DNA of 64,000 bases from assembly GCA_963082975.1 (NCBI GenBank), contig OY720345.1, positions 16,766,491 through 16,830,490 of the forward strand. Reading direction: 5' to 3'. Both the position numbers and the translations under genes were made by a program. Below, in pieces: positions 33,327-46,055 of this stretch. Source of the stretch: Labia minor. Taxonomy: Eukaryota; Arthropoda; Insecta; Dermaptera; Spongiphoridae. The notes below the pieces were generated by a model. The model had not been told where the DNA came from. It did not search any database and was given only the letters and a program-made list of their open reading frames with translations. Every line of letters begins with the position of its first letter. Position 1 is the stretch's first letter.

Positions 33327-34128
33327 CCTCTCACCAACTTATATATATACATTTAAATTACACTTGGAGTACATAATAAAATGTTTAAAAATGAAACATA
33401 ACATTTGTAGTAATAAAAGAAATTATAAACAATAAGATTTCAAGTTTTAAGGACTGGCAAAGTTTGTGTGAAAAGTGTAACCTTAACATTAATGATATCC
33501 TTAATGGTAAAATCAGTTCAAAATTTATAGTGTATGAAATGAAAAAAATATTAGTAAGTGATCCAGTGGAGAGGGTGAACAAAAGTGAAACACATACAAT
33601 TTAGAAAGATTTGAATATAAAAATAATAGGAGTTGGCTGATGAAAACTCGAGGAGAATTGTTATATTTAAATACTTTCGGAGACCAAGTCAAAATATGCT
33701 CATTGTGTAATCTTTCAGAAGAGGAGGACACTTTTCATTTCATTGCGAGATGTCCCATCTTGAAGGAGTTTAGAATCAGGGCACTCAGCAGGGAAATACT
33801 TACCTTTGAGGAGTTCAAAGAGCATCTTAAATGGGGGATTGGCAGAGCCTTGTCAAATATAGTATAGAGGCCTGGAAATACAGGTACTCTCTAATAAGGG
33901 AATTTAATTTTTAATCTTTAATTTCTGATTTTAAAACTTCTAATTATGATTTTTTAAAGGTGAAACGGAGATATTTCATTGAATGTATATATGTATAGTG
34001 AAAGAGCATTTCATCACAAGGCCAAAGGCCATGATTATATCTTGTATTAAATGTATATATTAATACATATATAAAATGTATTACTTTCTCAAAATAAAGA
34101 TTATTATTATTATTATTATTATTAATAT
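33327..34128 (+). mobile_element. 5'-truncated LINE fragment with zinc-knuckle C terminus
   Basis: Bounded by a 16-17-bp perfect target duplication, AATTGGTAGGTTTTGA at 33311-33326 and 34130-34145. Its 3' tail is (ATT)n (34101-34125). The last ORF2 part is open at 33640-33867: WLMKTRGELLYLN, CSLCNLSEEEDTFHFIARC (C-x2-C-x10-H-x4-C). Preceding sequence is coding-like but interrupted. Clade not assigned. Inserted into copy 2 of the duplicated unit after the duplication, since copy 1 lacks it. Confidence 0.8.
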
Positions 34129-34379
34129 TAATTGGTAGGTTTTGATTTGTTGCACTTGGAGGGTGACTAATTTTAAGTATATACCTATATTTTGCTGTTA
34201 GGGATTTTCAGGTGGTTGTTTCCTTTTTCAAGGGATGCATGGACTCATTCTATTAATCCATAGATTAGATTAGAATTAATAAATAAAAAAAATATTAATA
34301 AACAACAAATAACAACACAAATTTTATGAAATTTTATATGAAAAATTTAATAAAAGGATAAAATAAAGAAGATGCTGCT

Positions 34380-34800
34380 TTGTATTTCGATGTTGGATCA
34401 TCAAAGGTTAGGGGAAGAAAACCTCGATCAAAAATTACGCGATCCTCCAGGTTGAGGAGTAGAGGCGATGGACTTGTTCTCCATCACTTGGAAAAAAAAA
34501 TTTTTTACACTAAACCCAAACAAAATAAGGCGAATGGATTTAAAAAACGACAAACTGCGCGCAAAAGGATAAGACAGGAAACAACTGATTTGGTATGGAT
34601 ATGTCCAGAGGATGCAGGGCTATAGGCTCCCCAAACAGGCGATGAACTGGATCCCGAACTACAAAAAAAAGAGAGGCAGACCCAGAGTTACATGGAATGA
34701 TGGGATAAGAAAAGGGATGAAAGAGAGAAACCTGGACATTCGATAGTGGGAAGAAAGAACGCAGTGGCGACTGGGTATCGGAAAACGGCATCGAACTCGA
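34380..34800 (+). pseudogene. LINE ORF2 C-terminal remnant
   Basis: One frame gives WYGYVQRMQGYRLPKQAMNW, YKKKRGRPRVTWNDGIRKGM, then an internal stop and WEERTQWRLGIGKRH. This is the C-terminal pattern WYGHV.RM...RLPK..L.W.P...KRGRPR.TW..GI...M..R.L known from insect non-LTR elements. No target duplication found. Absent from copy 1 of the duplicated unit. Confidence 0.65.
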
Positions 34801-35500
34801 TTAATATATACATGCCAGGCCAATATTTAAGAAAGGAGTTGCATTAATTTGCATATCAGATCTGAATTGTGCCTTTTTGTATTGCTGAGAGGATAGTTGA
34901 GATAGATCGAATGAAAGAGCATTTGGGAAGGTAATCCAACACAGTTCCAAAATGGGAATAGCCTGAACAGGAATAAATTGTTGATTATCTTTTAAGCAAA
35001 GATTCGATTAGCATGGGCGATCAACCAATCTTGTTGGAAACCAAACGCCCCTTAGATAGGTTTTCTTTCAGGTTGCCACGTATGTAGTGGTTTCATTTCG
35101 TTGTTCAAAAATTCATAGGCACTCTCAGCCAATTCAAAGAGTCTTACAGACAAAATGCCTCAATTTTTAGTATTTTTTTTTAAGGCGAACTTTCTTTTTA
35201 ATTTATCTTTCAAAATTCCGTAAGGCGACGCTTGGAAGAGCTAATTTATGAGAGGAGGACGAGGCCCTAATTAATATTCAATTGTTTCTTTTTATTTAAT
35301 TAATAATTTAAAAAAAATAAATGAATATTGTGATTGTTTTCTTAAAATTTCTATTTTCTTTTTGAAATATACAATGTATAATGTAATATTTGATATCTTT
35401 TAAAGATTTTTCTATTTAGATCAAATTAATTATTAAATAAATTACTCAATTTAAAATATATATTCAAACCACAAATATATTTTATAAAGGCATATTAAAA

Positions 35501-36780
35501 ATATATAATTTTTTCTTTAATTATGATATATCATTTCACACAAACAAGGATTATTTAAAATACATTCTAATTACAATCAAGAATTAACGCAAACGTATTC
35601 TTTCTTACCTTCTTACAAGAAATATTGTGTCCTTTTGAGGGTACAAAAGTTATCGATGCACCTGTTATTATAGTTGATCAATTATTAGAATTTTCAATCA
35701 AAAGAGAATAAGACAATCAAATTGAACAAGCAGATCAAAAAACAAAAAGAAATCAATTCTTCAGATATTATCTTTGGACTATAAGATAACATTAATTTCT
35801 AGATAATATTAAGAAAAGAAAACATGAAAATTACCCTGAAATGACTAATATATATTGTAATGATATTTTAGGGCAGTAAGGTAAAATAGTAAATAAAAGA
35901 AAATTTTATAAAATCAGAATATTGAACATTTTATTTTAATTTGTATGAATGTAAAGGTATATAACAAAAGGGTTTGAAGGACTAATGCAGGGTGTAATGG
36001 TCGCAACAAGGGTGTAAATGGTAGCACTTTGGAAGAGGGAATCCAGCTTCAGGCTGAAGTTCTTGAGATATTGAGGAGGTTAGATAAATCAAAGAAGACC
36101 CCGCAACTCGAACAGGTGTCTTCTTGCAAACAATATTCCTTGTTAACGATGTTGCCAGAGCTCATATAAGTGAGGATCCGTGGACGGCTAACTGGTGTTC
36201 CAAAAGCAGAATTAATGAATACAATAACACCAGCGAAAGATGAAATCCAAGAATCAATGCAACAATAGATTCAAGTCAATAATATAGAAAACTGTTAATC
36301 TTGTTGCCAGTCCTTATAAAAGCGATTATCAGTGGACTGGTGAATCGTGGTCCCTTTTTCCTCCAATCAAGTTCCTCCGGTCGGGCCGATTGCTACTGCC
36401 CGACTGCTTCTCATCCTAGTCCATCCGGTCGGGACAATTGCTACTCCACGACTCCTCTTTTTGGACTCCTTTTTTGGACTGCCTTGTCTACTGCCGGCAA
36501 CCGCTCGCTTCAGGCTAGCTTTTCCCCTCCTTCTTCACTTCTTTTATGGTTCTCCAGGCTCTCAGCCAATCGGGTGTTCTAATTCGGCTCCGAGTCGGGG
36601 AGGATTTGATATTTGACCCGGCTTAACAGGGCTTCGTTGGAATTTGGATTTATATTTTGGTTTCATATTAATATGACCAATTCCAGAGAATATCCTAATT
36701 TTTATTTCATTTCATAGGAAATTCTCTAGAAATATAATTCTCGAGAATCGCTATCACTAAAATTTCACTTCAATATATTA
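35501..36780. other. Unrecognised region with two internal direct repeats
   Basis: Around 36144-36205 and 36293-36354 a ~60-bp segment recurs (both have TTGCCAG and end in GGTGTTCC/GTGGTCCC). At about 36375-36470 TCCGGTCGGG(C/A)C(G/A)ATTGCTACT recurs at ~46-bp spacing. GC-rich from 36340 to 36640. No gene or known element identified. Confidence 0.4.
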
Positions 36781-38543
36781 CATGGGCTGAAAAGTCCCTG
36801 GATTTTTCAATAGATGACGCCACTAGAAAATGACCATGACTCATTTCGAGAGGCTCATCTGACACTAGTTTATGAATGAAGTATCATGACATTTCGTCCA
36901 TTCGTTTACAAGCTACAGTCTTATGAGTGACGCTACTTTCGCCTTCGTAAGAAAAATGGAAAAACACGAATATCGCGTCTTGATAAACTGTTGTTCCCAA
37001 AGGAACAGATATGGGATAACATTCCTGCAATCATTGCAATGATTGTGTGTGTGTTCACAAGTTTTTCCCATTAGAAAACTATGTTTAATCAAGACTCGAT
37101 ATTTCTGTTTTTCCATTTTTCTTATAAAGGCGAAAGTAGCGTCACTCAAACAACTGTAGCTTGCAAATGAATGGACGAAATGTCCTGATCACAGAGCATC
37201 CGTACCAGAGGCATACACTCAATGCTATTTTTTTTTCACCTCTAGTGATGGCAATGATGGCAAACAGGTTGGACATGTGTGAGCGTTTTTACCGACCGAC
37301 GAGGGAGGCATTTTTAAATTTTTTTTGTATGAATATTGGGAATTTAAAAATTATTTATTGAGATATAAAATTAGCATTACAGAAATCAAATATGCTTTTT
37401 TCAAATATCCAAATAAATAATTTAAATTAACAGAAAACTCCACCTACTTTTATGTAATTTACATAAATAAAATAAACGAATAATGTTCTTGTTAATATTT
37501 AATATGTATGGATTAAAAATTTTTTTCAATGCCAATATTTGAAACGAGAGAAACACATACGAATTGTTCTTAGTGGGAAGGAAATTTATAAATAAATAAA
37601 TAAATAATCATTTCTATTTCCAAAAAGATACTATTTAAAAAGATCACAAGAAATCCATAAATCATTGATTAACTAAGAATAATTAATCCAACGCATTTTT
37701 AATCATCTAAGTTTATCAAACAACTCATTTACGAACATTTGGGTAAATTTATAAATGAAAAAAATGTGAGATGTCTCCGGCAAATTCCAATTGGATAAAT
37801 TAACACATATATATAATATTTAAATTAAATTATAAATTAAAATTAATAAATAGTATTTATTAAACCAGCGCGAGTTTGGCTCTTTGTTGAGGGCATCTGG
37901 TCACATATATTATTGGGTAAATTTATTTTATATAATAAATGAAATATAAAAGATTATATTATGATAAAATTTGCAACAATTAATAAAACAAAAAGCATTG
38001 GTTATTTTATTGGGATAAAAATTAATTTAATTAGACTTTTAAATTAACAAAAATTGATTAATTTCTAAAAAAATATATAACACTTGAAATAAAATGAGTT
38101 TTTTCATATAAAATTAAATTCTAAATATATGCGCATATAAAAAATAATTCATAATTAAATAATAAAATAATTTAAATAATAAAAAATTTACTTACCTTTA
38201 ATACCATGTTTGTTGGGTTTGTTTCGAATATTATGTGTACGGATGGTATGTGGTTATCGAGTTTGATATCAAATAATTGCAGGGAATTCGGAAGGCCTGA
38301 GGGAGGGGGTGATCTTCGGTCTTTTTTTTTGCGGTGCCATCTATTGGGCGCCTGAAGAGTCAACCGTTTTCATGTAACGCCATCTGGTGTTCGAGTTACA
38401 CCGGTCCCATTGAGCTGATACCCCACTGGTCCTGATACTTCATACATAAACTAGTGACAGATGAGCCTCTCGAAATGAGAAAAGTCATGATCATTTTCTA
38501 GTGGCGTCACCTATTGAAAAATCCCGGGACTTTTCAGCCCATG
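36781..38543 (+). mobile_element. Rearranged mariner element with terminal inverted repeats
   Basis: Ends CATGGGCTGAAAAGTCCC and its inverse, flanked by TA (36779-36780 and 38544-38545). TIR similarity extends ~100 bp. Inside, the transposase N terminus appears twice head to head: plus strand about 36922-36990 (MSDATFAFVRKMEKHEYRVL) and minus strand about 37149-37075 (KMEKQKYRVLIKH.FLMGK). The rest holds scraps of families A (37287-37310) and B (37795-37905, minus). No catalytic domain survives. Confidence 0.8.
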
Positions 38544-40756
38544 TAGTATATATAAGAAAATATGCATTTAAATATCTTTACTTTAATTAATTCAATTTCA
38601 GTAAATATTTGTAAATAATATTATTCAATAGGGGGGTAAAAATATATAATATAATATATTTATAAGGTGTTTTGAAATTGCCAGAGGGTTGGTTTGATAT
38701 TTTTTTTTTATATTACCATTCAGAGTTCATTTTCCCATTCCCGTTAATTATTCAGAAAATATATATAAATAATCCAATTAAAAAGTTTTTAACTTGGCGG
38801 TCGGTAGCCTAACGAACTCCACTAACCAAATTTAAACCACCAACCTCCAACCCCCCATTTACACAGACAAACTTGCATTCGTTCACTCCCTCCTTATTAA
38901 ACCTCATTGCAGATGGAAGGAAATTATCTCAAATTAAAAATTTCACACTTAGATGAAAAAGAGTGCAAATGGTAAGCGAGGGGAAAAGAAAGTGGAGGGG
39001 GGAAAGTTCTTTTTTTAGAGTACCACGACTCATTTCTCAAGGGGTTGGTCAACTTTCGTCTTAGATAATATATAAAACATCGTTTGGCCATTTACAATAA
39101 AAGAGAAGGGTGAACATAATGAGCACTAATGGACGTATAATATCATTCCAAAGATTCTTAAATTAAATTTTAATTATTAATTGAAATTTATATTAAAACC
39201 TAGAGAGAAAGATTTTTCACAAAATATAATTTATTTTTAGTTTATAGAATAAAAAATAAATTTAAAAGTTTTAAAATATTTAGAGAAAACTTTTTATTAT
39301 ATATAATATATTTATATTCAATTAATACAGGTAATAAGAAAAGATCAGGCAAAAAAATATCCTAGTTTGACGATCAATTAAACTGAAAACAAAAAAAAAA
39401 AAAAAAATTTTAAACTCAGACGGATTTGATTAAATTAATGTTTTTTAAACCAATTAAAAAAGACACCCTCTCCATTTATACATATTTAAATATAATTGTT
39501 TGAATCGAAGGGTAAAAGTACGTCGATTAAAAAAAACCAATGAAATGATTCCTAAAATTGTTTTTAATTGTACTAATAAAATTCCAAAAAAAAAAAAAAA
39601 ATAAATGAAATGCAATTAAGATATCAAATTAAATGGTTATTACTTTGATTAAGTAGATCACTTAAAACTTTACGAAATTACAATTAAAATTTACAATTGA
39701 AAATGTAATTGACAAATATTAATGTAGGAATTAAGAGAATAAATTGAGATGATGATAAAAGCACAATTGAAATCACTTAACTACTACATACACCTACATA
39801 TAGTAGATACAAAAAAAAAAGAAAAAAAAACTTATTTCTATTTTTATATACCTATTTTTTTATTTATTTAAGGATAAAAAATATTCTATTTATATTACCT
39901 AATGAATAAATAAATTTAAACATGAAATTTTAATCGATCAATATAAAAAAGGAATATTTTAGGATGAAACCCTAAATATTTAATTTAAGAATTAAATTCA
40001 TGATTGTTTTATTTTTATTTTTAATTTTTATTTATTATATTTTATAAAATTTGATAGATATAATAAATATATAATTAATCTTATATTTATAAAATTATTG
40101 ATGTAGGATCTCAAAAATCGAAACCATCGCTAATATTGATTATCATTATCAATCTTCTAATACTTCAAGCATTGTAAGTTATAAAGCACGAAGCTGACTA
40201 TTAATACTTATTTTCTTGTTCAATCTTTGAATTTTCATGACATTCGACTGACAACACAACACTAATCTCTCAGGTTATTCCAATAGAGAAATTTTATACG
40301 AGAAGTTAGGGTCATTTCAAAGAGATTATCTTAAAAAAGTCGAGATCTTCCAAGTGTTTCCCTAAATGATGCTATATATCTTATCTTATTATACGAGTAA
40401 TTCCATCCATAATATAATATCTTATATACTTACTTGAAAAAGGAAATCCAATTATAAGATAAAAATTAAAATTATTTATTCATATATTCTTGAATGTTGT
40501 CAGTGTTTTATAAATAATTTAAAAAGCCAATATTAACAAAATTAAATTATAAATATAAATAAAACATAAAAATTATAAATATTATATAAATATTCTTTGA
40601 ATGAGAGGAATGTAGATATCAAATTTTAAATAAGTTGATATAAATAATTAATAATAATTAATAAATAATTCCAATTTATATGATCTTAATATATTGTGAG
40701 AATTAAATAATGTAGAGAGCAAAAAATATTTAAAAATAGATATTTATTTAAATTTA
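38544..40756. other. AT-rich non-coding DNA, nothing recognised
   Basis: More than 2 kb without a supported frame or a match to the repeats seen elsewhere. Homopolymer runs at about 39390 and 39585. A moderately balanced stretch (38800-39120) could be a host regulatory sequence, but no motif stands out. Confidence 0.4.
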
Positions 40757-41244
40757 CTAATAATACTAATTACAGTAGTTATAATATATGGGGAATTTTC
40801 AACTTTGACTGCCGATTTGACCATGTTCCCAAACGAATTTTAAAAAAACCAAGACCACTTTACAATTACACATTTTTAAGCTCTAATTGAATCCAAAATC
40901 AAAATTTAAAAAATCGAAAAACAGACACACAGATATATAGATTTTATAATCGAACATTTATACAATTTATTTTAATTAATTTGAAACATTTTAGTAAACA
41001 AATTTTTAATGGGTCATTTTTAAAAATCCCATTTAACAATTATAATAAATAATTAAAAAATTGTAAAATTTTTAAAGTATATAAAAATAGATTGTATAAA
41101 TTGGTTATATAAAGGGTCGAGTGATAGTTCGGTGTCACAGGTATATATTTTATATCAACTCGCCTACTTTTCTGTTTGTATGATATTATTTGAATGGCGA
41201 TTCTGTGAATAAGGTATTAATATTACCAGCCAAACCCGATAATA
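40757..41244 (+). repeat. Dispersed repeat family G, copy 1
   Basis: AATACTAATTACAGTAGTTA, TATGGGGAATTTTCAACTTT, GACCATGTTCCCAAACGAAT, AAGGGTCGAGTGATAGTTCG and GGTATTAATATTACCAG recur in order at 47875-48250. Non-coding; runs directly into a truncated family A copy. Confidence 0.65.
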
Positions 41245-41545
41245 ATTTCACATGAGGAGATTTTTTACATATCACCACGAATCATGCACTTTGTATTGGT
41301 TTTATTCAATTTATTAGTTTTTTCTTAATTTAAAATTATATGACGTCATCCAGCCATTCATGACGTCACAGCCTGGTCTTACATATATATTATAAATAAA
41401 ATTAAAAATATTTATGTTATATCCATATCTGTTTTTTATTACATTAATAGATATAATAAAATTATTTGAAATGGTTTCTGTAGCTGGAAATTAATTTACT
41501 TCAAACCGTCGGTCGGTTCGGACCTGGCCACAGGTCGACTTATTT
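41245..41545 (+). repeat. Dispersed repeat family A, short form, copy 7 (5'-truncated)
   Basis: From TTTCACATGAGGAGATTTTT to ACCGTCGGTCGGTTCGGACC and the terminal ACCTGGCCACAGGT hairpin. Confidence 0.75.
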
Positions 41546-41684
41546 AAACATAATTTATTTTTTCAAATGATATATATTTAAAATAAATGTGTATAACTTT
41601 CTTAATTCATATAAAAAATTTAATAAATATGAGATAATTTAAATTTAGATTAAAATTAATATAAAGTTTATATATTTTAATTAT

Positions 41685-41792
41685 CCAGCTAATTGATTAA
41701 GCATGACATGAACAGTGTCTTCGAATTGAAATAGACATCAAATGAATTCTCATTAAATGTTTTATAATAAATATTAATTTATGGTTTATTCA
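41685..41792 (+). repeat. Inverted repeat H, left copy
   Basis: ATCCAGCTAATTGATTAAGC, ACATGAACAGTGT, GAATTGAAATAGACATCA and TTAATTTATGGTTTATTCA. The reverse complement lies at 47030-47143. The Jockey-like LINE inserted precisely at its right edge. Confidence 0.7.
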
Positions 41793-43990
41793 TGCCACTG
41801 TGGATGAATGTAATGAATTAAGCTCTGATCATATGCCAATTGTTTTGACACTCAGCGACTCAATTATTAAAAAATCTTGCAATTATACTCTCGTTAACAA
41901 ATTTACTGACTGGGAAAGTTTTAAATTTGACCTAGCTCAACGAGTGAGGATTAATAGGCAAATGGTATCTCCGAATCAAATTGACCAAGAACTTGAAGAG
42001 CTTGTCTTGAATATACAAACGGCAGCGTGGACTAATACTCCTGAAATAAATAAAAGAAAATCACAAGGAATAAATTATCCTAAAGAAATTGTCAATCTTG
42101 TCCATGAAAAAAGAAGAGCACGGGATAAGTGGCATAGAACAAGGGCTCCATTGGATAAAACAAGATGGAATCAACTAAATGCTATACTTAGAAACAAGAT
42201 AAAACAAATAAAGAATGAATCAATTAATAGTTATATTAGACATTTAACTTATACTAAAGATACGGAATACTCACTCTGGAAAACAGTAAAGACTATTAAG
42301 AGACCGATAACTCAATCACCACCTATAAGAGACACAAATAATAAATGGATCAAAGATAACCAAAGAAAAGCCGATGTTTTTGCTGAGTACCTTGAAAATA
42401 TCTTCACTCCTAATCCTGCTGTGGATGGCGAGATACCACTCGAAACAATTTCAACAATGGAGAAGGAAGTTGACATCCCGAAAGTGACGGTTCGAGAAAT
42501 TGTTAGAACCATTAAACATGAGATTAATCCAAAGAAGACTCCTGGTTATGATCTCATTACTGGGGAAGTCATTAAACACCTTCCACGTAAGGCGATAGTG
42601 AAAATGTCACATATAATAAACTCAGCCCTAAAGATCAGGTATGTGCCTCAAATCTGGAAGATTGCTGAGGTGATTATGATTCATAAACTGGGAAAGCCAT
42701 CTGAAAGCTGTGCGTCATACAGACCAATATCGCTCTTACCTGTATTATCCAAACTGTTCGAGAAGCTTCTTCAAAAAAGACTATTAATTATTTTAGAACA
42801 AAAAAAGTTAATTCCTGATCACCAATTTGGGTTTCGCAGGCAGCACTCCACCATTGAACAAGTGCATAGACTTGTACAGGTCATTGAAGACCTTGGAAAG
42901 TAGAAAAGTGTGTTCGGCGGTCTTCCTCGATGTTACCCAGGCATTTGATAGAGTCTGGCACGAAGGGCTGAAACTCAAGCTTTATAAAGTGCTCCCAGCA
43001 AAGTACGCCGAAATATTAGAGTCTTATATATCAGACAGATTCTTCAGAGTACGCCAAGATGATGCATACTCTACATTAAAACATATCCGGGCTGGGGTGC
43101 CGCAGGGGAGCGTTCTAGGTCCACTGCTGTATCTACTTTATACAGCTGATCTACCGGAAATAGAAAGAAATACCACCGCAACGTTTGCGGATGACACGGC
43201 AATTTTGGCAATTGGAGATGACACGGAAGAGTCGGCAATGAAACTGAACCTCTCCATAACCAAGGTCCAAAAATGGACAAAAAAATGGAGGATCAGTTTA
43301 AATGAGACCAAATCGGTACATGTGAACTTCACCAACCGAAGAATAAATTATGTGCCGATAATACTCAACAACAAAATCATACCATATGCCAATGAAGCAA
43401 AATACTTGGGAATGACATTAGATGCAAGGCTGCGCTGGAAAGCTCATGTCAAAAAAAGAGAGACGAAATTAATATCAAATATAGAAAAATGTATTGGCTA
43501 ATGGGGCGACATTCAGTCCTGTCTATTGATAGCAAATTATTGCTATATAAACAGGTCCTAAAGCCAGTGTGGACCTATGGTAGTCAGCTCTGGGGCTGTG
43601 CTGCAAAGAGCAATGTGCAAATCATCCAAAGATGTCAAAACAAAATACTAAGGGCCGTTGTCAATGCCCCTTGGTATATTCGTAACGAAGAACTTCACCA
43701 AGATCTTAAGATCGAGACAGTAAAAGAAGAAATTCAACGATTTGCAGCAGCTCATCAAATTAGACTGCAAAGGCATACAAACACTGAGGCCGTTCGACTC
43801 CTTGACGTAGCCAACCAGACGAGAAGATTAAAAAGGAATAAACCTCACGAACTAATGGATTAAACTGCTCATGTTTGCATGTTTTTGAAAGAATAACTTT
43901 ATATATTTTCTTTAAATAAATATCACTTATTAGTTAAGGTATATAACTAGATTGTGATTTGTAAAATAAAATAAAAAAAAAAAAAAAAAA
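41793..43990 (+). mobile_element. 5'-truncated Jockey-like LINE with 12-bp target duplication
   Basis: Starts inside the APE domain and ends in a poly(A) (about 43971-43990). Target duplication ATGGTTTATTCA at 41781-41792 and 43991-44002 is perfect. It keeps the end of the endonuclease, the whole reverse transcriptase and the C terminus, in three frames. The perfect duplication together with only two frameshifts indicates moderate age. Confidence 0.9.
41794..43863 (+). pseudogene. Jockey-like ORF2: APE end, reverse transcriptase and C terminus, frameshifted twice
   Basis: Segment 1 (to 42903) has LSSDHMPIVLTL (endonuclease SDH motif), KKTPGYDLITGEVIKHLP, YRPISLLPVLSKLFEKLL and DHQFGFRRQHSTIEQ. 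The frame changes by one base near 42890-42897. Segment 2 has SAVFLDVTQAFDRVWHEGL, AGVPQGSVLGPLLYLLYTAD, ATFADDTAILA (catalytic FADD at 43184-43195) and YLGMTLDARLRW. A second shift lies near 43455-43475. Segment 3 ends RRLKRNKPHELMD, a typical Jockey C terminus. The reverse transcriptase core residues are present, but the copy cannot make a whole protein. Confidence 0.88.
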
Positions 43991-44166
43991 ATGGTTTATT
44001 CAATAAATATATAGATTGTATATATAAAAATAATAATTATTATTTAATTATAAAATAAAAATACCAGAAGAGAGTATAATCATAATAAATCAATATACTC
44101 AATTTACTAATTCAAATTAATGAATAGATATTAAATTATTAAAGCTTTGGTGGTTGTTTTTATTTA

Positions 44167-44488
44167 TAACGGAATTTTGTAAATTAAACCACATATTGAT
44201 ATTTGTTATTGTAAATTTATTCAAAAAATACAAACATATACACAACGTTTCGATTGCTGCTTCTGCAATCGTTATCAAGCGACTGCACTGTTCGAGCGTC
44301 CAGTGACAAGTGACCAATGATCATTAATATAAGACCAAAGTCACCAACCAGATGGCGCTCTGAACGTGCTTACAATTTCAAAATTACAGGAGAAAAAATA
44401 ATTATTCTTAAACAATTAAATTAAAAATTATAAACAAAAACGTGAACAACAATTATTTTATGAATAAATTGAGTTCTTTAATTTTAAA
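44167..44488 (-). repeat. Penelope-like terminal repeat, left arm
   Basis: Inverted copy of 46047-46368, near-perfect by eye. In element orientation it contains a hammerhead-ribozyme-like core (TTGATAA, a CGATTGC/GCAATCG stem, then AAAC), with differences from the CTGATGA consensus. Confidence 0.85.
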
Positions 44489-44690
44489 TTATTTATTATA
44501 TTAATATTAAATTAAGCAAGAGATATTGGCGGGAAGCAAGCCAGTTGTATTTGGCGCGAATTCAAACCAGTGTTGCCAAAAGATGATTCTCAATAAATGG
44601 AAAGTGATCAAATATAATTATCTAAACAATAAAGTCTCTAAGTCCTAAAAAATAATAAAAATGATGATTAATAAATAATTTTAATAATTT

Positions 44691-46055
44691 TCAATTCACA
44701 AGATCCCAAATTTGATTTATTAAGAGGCCTTTGTCCTTGTTCATATTATTCTTATTTTTCATCAATTCCAGGCTCTCTTTAATCTTTCTTTTCCAATAAT
44801 TCTGTTCAATGTGTAGAATTTTTGTTGAATCAAACTCCACTACATGACCAGTAGTCAACACATGCTCAGCAATAGCGGATTGATTGCAATTTTTCAACCT
44901 TATTGCTCTGCTATGTTCACTGATCCTGGTTGATACTTTTCTGCCTGTTTCACCAATATAAACCATCCCACACTCATACGGCACTTCATATACGCCTGCA
45001 TTCTCCAATTTAATATGGTCCTTTAGTCTTGTTGTGAGAGAAGACATCTTTAAAAGAGGTTTGAATACAACTCTGAGGCCACACTGTTTTAATACATGGC
45101 TTATTCTGTCCGTAGTCCCTCTAATGTACGGCAGAGTAATCAAACCTGTGTATTCAATGGATGGTTCCGATCGCAATCGTTTAGTGCCATTAAAAATGCT
45201 TTCTATCTTTCCTTTCGAGAAACCATTCAGTAAGAGAGTCGATTTCAACCGATTCTCCTCTAACGTAAGGTTACTTGGGGAGCATATTCTAAGAGCCCTT
45301 TGGTGTAAAGTTTTTACTATGCCTGAAATTTGTGCGGGATGATGATGTGAACTGGCATGCAAATATCGGTTCGTATGTGTAGATTTTCTGTAAATATCGT
45401 AAGAAAGATTAGTTAGGTTTCTTGTGATTAAAACATCTAGGAAGGGGAGGGTTTTGTTTGATTCTCTCTCGATGGTGAGTTTAATATTGGGATGGATCGT
45501 GTTGGTGTGGACCGTAAACTCAGTCAGGCTTTTATTACCATGTGGCCATATGATTAGAATATCATCCACATATCTGAGCCACAACTTAGGTTTCAACGGG
45601 AATCCCTGGAGAACTCTTTTTTCAAAATCCTCCATAAAGATATTCGCAAATACCGGAGACAATGGTGAGCCCATGGCAGTACCATCTGTCTGTTGGTAAA
45701 AGCTACCATCAAAAACAAAGTAAGTCGCTCTTTGACAGAATTCAATTAGACCTAGGATATTAGGGGGGATGCCTTTTTCTTTTAAAATGGAAATTGTGTT
45801 GTGGATAGGTACGTTAGTGAACAGGGATTCAACATCCAAGCTCGCTAAGATGTCGTTCTGGGTGATGGTCTGCTTTTTAAGTATTTCGACCAGGTGAGTG
45901 GAGTCTTTAACATATGAAGAAGTTTGATAGGAAAGTGGTTTAAGGTAATTAGAAAGGTATTTGGCTATCTGGTATGTGAGAGAATTAACCTGGCTTACTA
46001 TTGGTCTCAGAGGGGTGTTTGGTTTATGGATTTTTGGGAGTCCGTATATAAAATT
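44691..46055 (-). pseudogene. Penelope-like reverse transcriptase plus GIY-YIG endonuclease, 5'-truncated
   Basis: Open without interruption on the minus strand from about 46055 to the stop at 44691, but the N terminus is missing. RT: IYGLPKIHKPNTPLRPIVSQ, SLDVESLFTNVPI, TDGTAMGSPLSPVFANIFME and the catalytic LWLRYVDDILIIW. A linker follows, then the GIY-YIG module VPYECGMVYIGETGRKVSTR...EH, whose Arg in TRISEH matches the family. Telomerase-like RT joined to GIY-YIG is diagnostic of the Penelope group. The C-terminal tail is Lys/Asn-rich. Truncation is probably from incomplete reverse transcription, so no functional start remains. Confidence 0.9.

Larger units (their letters stand above)
31850..35500 (+). 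repeat. Large duplicated unit, copy 2
   Basis: Direct-orientation counterpart of 9080-13110, about 22.7 kb away. It differs by carrying a family C repeat (32258-32470) and two LINE remnants (33327-34128 and about 34380-34800). It lacks the C-rich island and the RTE-like LINE of copy 1. Confidence 0.7.
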
